DNA from: Plazaster borealis
Taxonomy: Eukaryota; Echinodermata; Asteroidea; Forcipulatida; Labidiasteridae
Reading direction: 5' to 3'
Length of the DNA: 64,000 nt
Assembly: GCA_021014325.1 (NCBI GenBank)
Contig: CM037472.1
Location: 2,294,001-2,358,000, forward strand
The notes below the pieces were generated by a model. It saw only the letters and a list, made by a program, of their open reading frames with translations, was not told the DNA's origin and did no database searches. Within the stretch, counting starts at the first letter, position 1. Every line of letters starts with the position of its first letter. Made by a program: the position numbers and the translations under genes. Shown here piece by piece: positions 34,801 to 46,800 of the stretch.

Positions 34801-37800
34801 ATATGCTCAGATCGACTTCAAAAAGTCATAAATTTGCAGCACAAAACAAAATTGTGAGTACATTCAAATGCCTGATGTTGCATCTTAGACATATGAAGAA
34901 GCCAGTAGGCGTATATAAAGCTATTTTGATGGGTATTTTTGTCGTTCTGAGGCATTTTTGTTACCAATTGAATAACACTCGTGAACGGTACAACTTTTTC
35001 CTGGGGCGCTAGTACGACCGATTATGTCAAAATTCGAAAAAACAAGTACAGCGCCCCAGTTACTGGGTCTAAGGTAAACTGTAATTCAGCCAAATACTAT
35101 GATTTTCTGAGCACCCAGTTCAAAAAATTGCCCAAATGATGAAAAGACAAAACAAAATGTACAGTACTGGGTACTGGCATGATTGGCTTCCTATTAAGAT
35201 CATTTTTGTGCTCTAATTTTAAGTTTTTCAGTCCATAATCATAGAAACAAAATTGGTGATAGTTAACAGTTATTAAATGGCGACGGGTAGGTCATGTATG
35301 ATGTAGTAGCCAACAAATGTTTACAGGTGCTGCAGCGAGTGCAGTAACACACTCTACGCGTGAGTTCGACTGAATTCGTCGATTATGCAACCTTCCATGA
35401 TTAATGGATAGTTTTACCTTTTTCTTATTTTGTTTGCTTCCAAAGATTTAATTTGTGGGAAATAATCAAAGTCCGATATTGTAAATGGTCCGATTCCCAT
35501 CTTGAAGTCACAACGGCAGTGTTGGCGCAAAATCAGACTAACCTTTTCACAGTAAAATGTTTAAGCCGCAAAAAACAGCCACTGCTCAGGTTCAGTGCCA
35601 TTCCGGCTTTAACTTACTAACACAAAAGCCGACGCCGGCTAAATATCCACTTGCCTAATGTTTTAAAACATACACAAGCGAGAGATTAAGGAATCAATGT
35701 AACGTTAATCTTCATATTAATACTTTTTTGTGTGCAAATTTCGCTTCCCAAAACCTCATCAATTTTTTAGGTAACCAGTTTGATTGTTGATCATGAATCT
35801 GTAACAAGACTTAAATGAAAAAGTTAACTAATATTCCAATTCAACGAAACTGTGCCCTCTGGGCCTTCAGAAGGGCAAAAGTATGGGCGGCCTTCACAGC
35901 AAAGTACCTAATACTGTACATGTAGCTTACAATTTTTATACAATAATAATGTTATCAAAATACCCATATATCACTGATTCAATTTATTTTTTCATGGAAA
36001 ACAAAAGGTATTCATTTTCTAGACTGTTTAAGGAGGAATATCAACTCCTACCTTCAGCTCCCCTGAGTCAAACTTGCATAACAAGAAAGAAAATATATGA
36101 AAAGTAAAACAAATAAATTATTTAAAGTGGCAGATTTTCTTTTTCCATCAGTATCTAGAGAACATCGAAAGTACATGATGACACAAAAATCTAGCCGTAT
36201 CTTTAGCCCCCAATTCAAACATGACTAAAGTGTTGTGATTAGTCCTTTGTGAAGGCCCATTGCAACAGTCATAAAGTACAGCAAATATTTTGTGTTGTAT
36301 TGAACAAGGTTATTGATACACAACCAGTGAGATTCAGTAATTATAGCAGCAGACATCCATGGCAGAGACCTTGTCATATTATATTCAGCTTTAAAGAAAA
36401 AAAGGAGATGATTTGGGGTTGAACAAAGAAAAATTTACTAGAGCGGGATTTGTACCAACAACCTCCGGATTATTGTGCCGGCACTCTACCAACTGAGCTA
36501 TCTAGCCCTATGTTGGCAGTCTCCCTATGTTGTCAATATCTTTGTTCGAGGGTGCCAGTCAGAAGCCATAAAATTGTTAACTGCCATGTAGCCAGGGATC
36601 ACACCCAAGTGTCCCTTGTGGTTTATTATTTGATATTAAAAAAAGAGCATACATTAAAGATGATTAAAATGTGTTTTCAATGCAGGTGATTTACATGCAA
36701 GCCTTCGTCATGGTGATTTTAATGGGGAAACTTTTCAAAAAGGTGTTTTTTGGTCAACTGAGAGCTGCGGAAATGGAGGTGAGTTAATTTCAATTAAAAT
36801 CTTTCATTAAATCATTAAATGGGACCTGTTCTGGCAAAATCTGAAATTATTCAGAGTTTGCCATAATGTATCAGTGATTCCCTAGTACATTTAAGTGTGA
36901 GTTGGCCCATCTTGCCACATGTATATATGCAGGCTGTGATTAGAAATCAATAATTGGATTTGATTCTTAGAAACGATTCATGCATGATTGAATCGTTTCT
37001 TAAATTTCTGAGGGTTGGTGTTCATTCTCAAATGCTGCAGTCAGAGATGCGGTTCGGTACTCGCTGTCACCTTGCTAAACATTGATGGATTTGGCGTTCT
37101 TGTGAAAATGCCATAACAGCTTTTTTGCTGTTTTCTCAACAAGTAGACACTGTGTTCAGCTGAAACTTTCACATGTGACTTTTATTGTAGTGTATCTTTC
37201 TAGATAATTTTGCCTATAAATCAGTATTACATTGACAAAAACCAAACGATGATCCTACCTCTGACTAAAATATTTGATCAAATCTGACTGTATAACTGCA
37301 ACAAAGCACTCTTAGCACCATCCTGCTATTTTCTCTCTTAATTTGTCATTTTGCACGTACAGTATGTAAACATTCCCAAAATAGGTTTTTTTTGCTTTTT
37401 ACCGACCCTCTTTTTTCCAGCATGTTACAGAAAACAAAACTATTATTTTGTCAGGCCTAATTTGCAATTAAAATACAGTTCATTTCTCCCACAGCTCATT
37501 AAAACTTGACGTACTATTAACACTTGTTTGTGAAATAGGCTAATTCTATATTCTGCATAATCCTGCATTTTTCAAGGTAAAAGAGGCAGGCATTTGATGC
37601 AATATAAGTACTTTCAGTCAGTTGAATTTCTGGAGTTAGTGAATTTGTTACTAAGTTTGACCAGATTCACTGAAGAACTACACTGCATTGTACACTGTAC
37701 AATAGGCCCTATGTGACAAAATGTAATCAGCATCCTTTATCCACCCTGAATGGAATAAATTACCAGCACACAGGACACCTCCAGTACATGTACATTGTAA

Positions 37801-40800
37801 GCTTGGGCAATACCACGGTATTATCCAATTTATATCGCGATACTAGTTCTGAAACAATTACGATATCGGGTAGATTTTTTTTGAATTGTGATATCGGTAA
37901 ATCGCGATATCGACTTAAGTATCGCGATGCATTTCCTAACCGAGACGATCTTGCAACAATAAATCTCCTAGTGGAGACGATCTTGCAACATCAAAGAGCT
38001 GCAAGTCACAGACCGCAACCGCAAGATTCCCCAACAGATCCGACCCGACCGGTTCTTCGAAAAAACCAACATCAAAGTCAATAGCGATCAGGCGGTCTCA
38101 CACAGACTACCGAAAAACTACGACATCGCGCTTCCGGGTGTTATCACGTGTTGCATCAACCTCATCCCCATGATTTACTTTATTTCCAATCATATTTACA
38201 ATACTACCTCGTACTGCTCGACACACCTTGGGGACGAGGTTGGTGTTGCATACATGCGAGTAGCGTGATCTAATTAGTTATGCACACACTAACAGTCTGT
38301 CATGCGCAGTAGACTTATTAAAGTAAAACCCGAAGAATAGGTCATTGGAGAAAAGTAGAAAGGAGACGGCTGCTTCTACAACTAAAACTTGCACTGTGAG
38401 ATTTGTAGAAGATTGACGTCATCAAAAATTAATCGCGATATTATCGAGTATCGCGATATATTCTTGACGATACAATCATCGTGGATGAATAAAAGTGATA
38501 TCGCCCAAGCTTAGAACATTGTTGATTCAATCAAAACCATTGTTGGAACATTACCATTGATAATAATTTGGGAGGCTAGTCATCCTTACTTGCAGCTGGG
38601 AAGCTGAATTGTGAAGGACATGGCTACAACGTGTTTGGGCTGCAGGCATTTAAAGGGACACCATGCCTTGGATCGGGCGAGTTGGTCTATAAAAAGCATT
38701 TGTAACCGTTCATTATAAAATGCATATGGTTAGAAAGACGTTGTAAAAGTAGAATACAATGATCCACACAAATATGTCTCGAAATTGCGTGGTTTTCTTT
38801 TTACATCGTGAACAAACACGGTTGGCCATTTTGTGGAGTCAATTTTTTGACTCCATAAAATGGCCGACCGAGTTAATTCTCAAAGTAAAAGGAAAACCAC
38901 GCAATTTCAAGGCATATTTGTGTGGATCATTGTATTCTACTTTTATAACATCTTTCTAACCATGCATTTTATAACAAACCGTTACAAACGCTTTTTTTTG
39001 ACCAACTCGTCCGATCCAAGGCATTGTGTCCCTTTAAGGGCGCCTCTGGCAGCCAGCCACATCAACCCATATATGACCATGGAGCACAGCCAGAGATCGA
39101 AAGTGTTTGATATTTCCTGAAAGAGGAAAAACAAGAGGGCCTGGAGAAAAACCCTCGTCGCATAGGAGAGAACCATCGCACAACTCTACTCACATATGGC
39201 CTTAGCCGGGTAGCGAACCAGGGCCACATTGGTGAAAGGCGAGCACTTTATGCACTAGCCACCCACATGCCACCCAAAGGGGGTGGGGGGGGGGGAGATC
39301 ACTTCAAAATTTAGTTTTCAAGTGCCTGCTTGCTGCATCCCATTTGAAGGGTTATTACAGCATCCTAACCCGAACATCCCTTTTACAGGCATGATATTCT
39401 TCCACCTTATATCTGATTTTCGATTTGTTTGGAAAAATCAGAAAAATTGTGATTAAATAGCCTGAAATGTCTATTAAAGCCTGCACCATGTGTACATAGA
39501 GGTCAGCCCTTGTACTCGATAAAATATTCCTACTCTTTTCCTAGGACCAAATATCATGCCTGACTGTTACCATTTTGGTTTTTTCTTTGAATGCTAGCAC
39601 TTGATAGAGCGTTCCTGGTACGCAGTGACAGAGACATGCTTGGCTTTTACAGTATTCAGGGATGACTTCAGTCCGAAATTTGTTGCAATGTTTACATTTC
39701 TACTCTTCTTAAAATGTTTCCATTGGCTGGCAGAAGACCGGGTAGACTATGTAAGTATTCAATAATTCATCATGGTCTGAAAGTTTGCAACACCAGTCTT
39801 GAAAAAGTGTTTGAACTGACTAGCCCAGAGGAATAGTTAAAAGAAAGATTGGCCGAGCGGTTTAGAGCATCAAATTCAAGTTCTGGTATTGTCTGGGGTG
39901 CATGGGTGTGGGTTTGAATCCCGGTCATGACACTTGTATCCTTGAGCAATATACTATAAATTGCTTCTCTTCACCCAGGGGTATAAATGGTTACCTACGA
40001 GGGTAGAGCTTGATATTGTGCTCCCCAGGGAGCAGAGAAAGATTAAAGGAATAATATTGGCCTAAAGACCAGGGCACTAATGTAAAGCGCATTAATACGT
40101 TATTGTAAAATACGCTATATAAGAACTTTATATTATTGTTATTATTTTAAAGATAGGATGTAAGTGTATGTCAAGATACGGAGCTCTGGAAGTGCCATCT
40201 GACATGTTGAGATCCTGAGATAATTTAGAGCAAGATGATGACATCATAAACCTTAGATGACGACATCCTGAGATGATTTTATCTCGGGGTAACAACATCC
40301 TGAAGTGGGATGTCGTCTTACTGATGTACATGTACTTTATCTTAGGATGTTGACAACATGAAAGCAGAGCTGCCAACTCTTCCTGATTCTGCAGAATGTT
40401 CCCTAAAAATGAACCAATCTTTCCCTGTTCTGATAAACACATTTGAAAATTTCCCTGATTATGGAAACTCTGTCCCTATCACGTTGAATGTAATATTAGA
40501 AATCTCCCTGATTGTTGTTCAACATCTTCCTGATTGCAAGATGCAAATGTTGCTACAATCCCGGCCATATCTCGTTGGGCCCCCTCCCCCATTGCGCGGT
40601 CAGCGCTCCTAACAACATTGAGCGGGGGAGCGGGGAGGGTATGTTTATTGTCACGTGGCCCAACCATTTTGGCCGGGATTGTAGCTCTGATGAAAGTAAG
40701 ATGTCAACGTTCCAAGATAAATTATCTCAGGAAGATAACATCATGAACATCCTACATTCATCCCGAGATTAAATATATCTGGGAAGATGACATTCTAGTC

Positions 40801-43800
40801 TCAAGATGTTGTCATCCTGAGATGAATTATCTCGGGATGTGGTCATCTTAAATGTTTAGGATGTCATCATCCTGCAGTAAATTATGTCAGGATCTCAACA
40901 AGTTGGATTGCTCTGTATTCAGATTCTTGCTAACAGTAACTTTTATTTTTTGTTCTACATTGTATTATTTTTAATCTGTAGATGGAAAGGAGTCCGGTTA
41001 TATCGTGGTTGTTTCACATTCGTGTAATAGGTGAGTGCCAAATACAAAATACTTCAAAATGGGTACTCTGGGTTTCCTGAATGTAAACCATCGATACCCT
41101 GTTTGGAAGAATATGGTTCAAATCGAGGTAAATACATACCCTAACAGGGGTAGTTTAGGTAACAGCAGGTTTGCATTCCTTAGTGAACAGTCTATTCCAA
41201 CTTTGAAAATAAATTAAAATCGCTTGGTTTATTTTTTAAAGGTATCGTACACGTTTGGTGTCTACTCAAAATATATATTAGCATAAAAACTGACTTGGTA
41301 ACAAGCAACAGAGAGCTGTTGATAGTATAAAACATTGTGAGAAACGACTCCCTCTGAAGTAACGTAGTTTTTGAGAAAGAGGTAATTTCTCACTAAAATA
41401 ATAAAAGACTTCTAGCTAGAAGCCTTTTATTCCTATCTGAAAGCACACAAATTTGTACAACAAGGGTGTTTTTTCTTTCATCATTTTTTTGCAACTTCGA
41501 TGACCAATTGAGCCCAAATTTTCACAGGCTTGTTGTTTTATGCATATGTTGGGATACACCAAATGAGAACACTGGTCTTTGACAATTACTAAACGTGTAC
41601 GATGCCTTTAAGATAACTTAATGTTTAGTTGTCAGTTGTACATTTTAACTCTCTTAATTTGATTTGGATTGAAAACAAGTATTTACAGAATATCATAATT
41701 TGAATTTTTTGTTTGTTTGTTTTTTATTACAACAGGTCTTTTAGCTGTACTTGCAGCCTTAGATGTGGCATTTATGAATTACGCTTATCATAGTACGTTA
41801 ACTAAGGGAGCTTCTGTACAGTTGGTGTTTGGTTTTGAGGTGAGATTTAGTTTGAACTTTCAGACTTGTTTAATATTGTCTTTGAAAAGCTCAGGCCTGA
41901 AACTCCTTGGAGGCAACGAGGCAATTGCCTTGATGCCCCTGGCCATTGCCTTGATGCCCCTGGTCATTGCCTTGATGCCCCTGGTCATTGCCCTGATGCC
42001 CCTGGTCATTGCCTTGATGCCCCTGGTCATTGCCTTGATGCCCCTGGCCATTGCCCTGATGCCCCTGGTCATTGCCTTGATGCCCCTGGTCATTGCCTTG
42101 ATGCCCCTGGCCATTGCCCTGATGCCCCTGGTCATTGCCTTGATGCCCCTGGTCATTGCCTTGATGCCCCTGGCCATTGCCTTGATGCCCCTGGTCATTG
42201 CCTTGATGCCCCTGGTCATTGCCTTGATGCCCCTGGCCATTGCCCTGATGCCCCTGGTCATTGCCTTGATGCCCCTGGCCATTGCCTTGATGCCCCTGGT
42301 CATTGCCTTGATGCCCCTGGTCATTGCCTTGATGCCCCTGGCCATTGCCCTGATGCCCCTGGCCATTGCCCTGATGCCCCTGACCATTGCCTTGTTGCCC
42401 CTGGCCATTGCCTTGTTGCCCCTGGCCATTGCCTTGTTGTCTCTGGCCATTGCCTTGATGCCCCTGGCCATTGCCTTGTTGTCTCTGGCCATTGCCTTGA
42501 TGCCCCTGACCATTGCCCTGATGTCCCTGGCCATTGCCCTGATGCCCCTGGCCATTGCCCTGATGCCCCTGACCATTGCCTTGTTGCCCCTGGCCATTGC
42601 CTTGATGCCCCTGGCCATTGCCCTGGTGCCTCTGACCATTGCCTTGGTGCCCCTGCAATGTTCCTGTACAGATTTACCTACCTTTGAAGAGGTACTCTTT
42701 ATCAATGAAAAAATTGCTTGCCTTTGCAAGAACAAGGTATCAGGCCTGATAGCTTGTGTGTATCTCCAGAGCAAGAGAGGCCTTGGCATCCATGTAATTC
42801 AAGGCTTGTTTCTGTTTCAGATGGTTGCATCTTTCGTTTAACAAGACATTGCTTTCGTTTTGGACTCTAAATGTTCCGTTTATAATCTGTTTATAATTTG
42901 TTGACAAAGCGTTGAATTTGTTTTTCTTACAGTATGCAATTTTGTTTACCATCATTGTCAACATATCATTCAAGTATATACTGCATACAATTGATCTTCA
43001 GAGTGAGAACCCATGGGAGAGTAAAGCAGTCTATATGCTCTACACTGATCTCATTATGAGTAAGTTACAAATAGTCCTCGTTATTTGTTAAATTTTTAAT
43101 GAAGTAGGATGGTGTTTCTGTCCTTGTGTTTTATCTAGCTGATCATCCTCCACAATACTTACGCAGCATTCAGCCTAGACTTAAACAGATTGCTGCCAGA
43201 CTATGCCAGAAATACCGCAGCAAACCCTTTCTTTTAATGATAAGTGTACTGGGTTCTATAATGTGCATTACACAACACATGGTACCTATGGCTTTACGTC
43301 CCATCCGAAGGACGAAGCAATATTACTTAAGTGCCTTGCTTAAGGACTACCTATTAAGGACACAAGTGACAAGATCGGGGACTCAAACCCACACTCTGAT
43401 CAGAAACACCAGAGCTTGAGTCCATTGCACTTGGCCGCTTGGCCACGCAGGCAAAACTGTTTACCGTTAAACAAATTTTTGTGCTTACTGTAGCAGAAAA
43501 ACATCCATAAGCCAAACTGAATTTCATAATATGATCGAGAGGATTAGTCGCTCATCTGCTTACAAGAGCCTTCGGCAAGTTAGCATTCCTTTTGCTTTGC
43601 TCACGGTTAGCAGTGTTTATGAAAGAGAAATCCTGCTTATCACCACTCCAGAAGCAGAGATGTCTGCAATATCTGCTTACAACCACTACAACTCATAGAG
43701 AGATGATTTCCATCCCTAAGCACTTTCAACAATGAAATATCTTATGTAGTCTGCAGTATATTGTCTCTACAATATCAGGGTGAAATTTTCAATGAATAAG

Positions 43801-46800
43801 TCCTGTTTGATGTTACTTGAAACAAACCCAGTTTCATTACTTAACATTTTTCTGCTAAGCAAAAATGAGCAGGAAACCAGTCACAAATGACATGACATTT
43901 TGGTCGGTAACTTTATTCAAGTAAGCATAAGTTTGTTGTGCTAAGCTATTTTTTGTGCTTAAACGTAGGGTCATACCTTGGTTTTTGTTAACGTAAGGCT
44001 GATTTATAGGCAAAGTTATCAAGACAGATACAATAAAAGTCACCTGTGAAAGTTTCAGCTATTGTCTTTTTGTTGAGAAACAGCAACAAAAAGAATTGTC
44101 ATCAAGAACGCCGAACCCATCTTGTTTAGCGAGGTGACAGTGGGTACCAACCGCGTAACTGACTGCAGCATTCACAAACGGACTCCAGGAAATTTGAATC
44201 TTCAAAACTTGCCTATTTGGAGATTCAAATTTGTCGACATGCTGTTATTGATTTCTAATCAACTGGGGCCCTTCAGTCTAAATAATTTTGTCCTTCAGAT
44301 GAAATAATTTTGCAGGATGCTTACCACCATTACCATCTCTATAACAAGGAGGCTTTCGGATAGAAATTACACACCGTTTTTGTTTTGGTTTTTTTTTTGG
44401 GGGGGGGGGGGTCATTACCAAAGTATGACCCTACCTTTTAGCAGCTCTTTGAAATTGGGTGTGATTGGGTAGTCAACCAACATTGATTCTTTCCTGATTG
44501 TGCAGGTTTTGTGAAGGTCATGCTTTACACAGTGTTTCTTGCCATTATGATCAAAGTACATACGTTCCCACTCTTTGCCATCCGACCAATGTATCTAGCC
44601 ATGAGGTAAGTAGTCTATGTGTTTCCAAAGTTGCTATATTTTGTCGCAAACGAGAACAGAAAACGAAACTTGAACGAAGACTATATTTTTGTATGAAATC
44701 AAATTTTCTTTTATGGTATTTATACAAATTTCTTGAAAATAAAAATACCCATAGCAAGTTGTTATTAAAAAAAAAAAAAAAATCAATTTTTGTATAATAC
44801 AAATAATTTGTTCAAATTAACATTGAAACAAAATTAAAACTTGGGACGAGGATGCTTATTGTTAGAAACACCATTTGCCAATCATGCCCGAATGTGTGTG
44901 TATATCACAAAGGTTTAATGACAACATGACCGTCACTTGGGCAAAATTCTACATTTTTTACAATTAACCGGAAACAGAGGTCAAGTCTTATTCTCAGGTT
45001 TGCTTCGTTATTTTGTTGAATTGATTTTACTTTCACATCACTTAGTATTACACTCCCAACAACATGTATATTTTTCATAGCCATAAACTATGTTAAACTA
45101 AGATAATTTACAAAACAAAATCCCACCCACGTAAAACTCCATACGGTTGGGACCACAATGGTCCCCGGAAAATCATTATGTCTTTTGCATGCACAGGTGT
45201 GGGGACTTGCTATTGTTGTTCTATTATTCCCTTTCCTAAAGAATTCCCATGTGGGGACCCAGTTTAACAAAGAAAAATGCTCTGGGGACCTTTATTCCAT
45301 TGTGATTGTATTTTGCTGCATTTAGCAGGGTTTTCATTTCAACTGTGTTGCAGGGATGAGGAATTTCAGACTTTATCTGAATTCAGACTTGAATTTTGTA
45401 TCTAGTAGTTTGTATCTACTTGGCGACAAAAATGGCTGTTAGTGTTATTTTCTTCCGCTATAAATAAATCACGCTCTTTGATCTACTTCTCTAGCACTGA
45501 GGGTGGTCGGGTTGGCGTAGTGGTATCTTTCCTTGCCTTCCACTTATAGGACCCCGGTTTGAATCCCGCCGGGGGCACTATGTGGATTGGGTTTTCAGTC
45601 CTTGCCTGACTGCTTGGGTTCTCCCTGGAATAATTCTGTTGGGTTTTCCTCCCACATCTAAAACTGAAACTTCCTTCCTTGTCTTCTCTCCATTGGGTTC
45701 TTGGCTAGTATAGAGATTAAGTTCGCTTTTCTGAGAGTCCTTGGCTTCACAACCAGAAAAAAATGAAATGAAATAAAGGAAATGAAATGAGGATACTGTT
45801 CACAGAAATTCCTTAAAATCCATAACTCCAGGGGTTACCAAAAGGTGGAAATGCAATCATTTCATCGTACCTCCTGAAATTTAGATCGTAGTTTCAGACT
45901 TATTTTGTTGGGCATGACTCTCATCCCTGTTGTTGCATTTTGATGCATTTAGCAGGGTCCCTAGAAGCCACCTGATGGTGGTTGGGGTTAAGAGAACATT
46001 GTTATTTCTTCAAACAACTTGGAGTTCTAATTTTGGTGTTGATTTTTCATTGATCAGGTCATTCAAGAAAGCAGTGAATGATGTGATTATGTCAAGACGA
46101 GCCATTAGAAACATGAACACCCTGTAAGTATAAGATTCATATTAACTTTACCAGATGTAGGCTTGGGAGGTTTTATAGTAAAAACGTCAAGGAAAAATTG
46201 GTTAACAATGCACAGGCAAGTTAAAATAAAACACACAGCTAGTAATTCTTGCCAATATGTCCAGCTACAGTTTAGGGGCCATTTGTTTGCTAGTTCACAG
46301 AGCCGGTCTTTATATCACATGTTAATACACCCCCACGTGACCAGTCTTTGACCAATCAAAGTGCATAAACTCTCCGAGATATTCATTAATGATAGATAAA
46401 CTGTGAAGTGTTTTAGACTACATGTATGCCAGCCGGCAATATGATATCATGTGGTGGTGAATGCATAGTAAATGTACGGTGCACACATGTACCCAGGGCC
46501 CAATTTCATAGAGCTGCTTAAGCACAACAAGTAGCTAAGCACAACAAAATTATGCTTACCAGAACAGGGTTACCAGCCAAAATTCCATGTCACATGTACA
46601 ATTTGTGACTGGTATCCTGCTCATTTCTTCTAAGCAGAAATATTTTTTGCAATATTTTCTGCTTAAGCAGCTCTATGAAATTGGGCCCAGTTAGTTATGT
46701 GAACAGTTGTGCCACCATACGCAACCCATGCAGTTAAATGGTTTCGAAATGGTTGGTCAACTCGCTTGAAAATGTTGCCAACAGTTGGAGGGTTTATCGT

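Noticed and set aside
36416..36500. A real tRNA gene on the minus strand
   Set aside because: A-box and B-box-like parts are present, but the acceptor stem does not pair and similar heads occur elsewhere with SINE-type bodies.
41860..42789. Long minus- and plus-strand frames of 250-370 codons over the 21-bp array
   Set aside because: The unit length is a multiple of three and contains no stop in any frame, so open frames are automatic; none outside exon 5 itself resembles a protein family.
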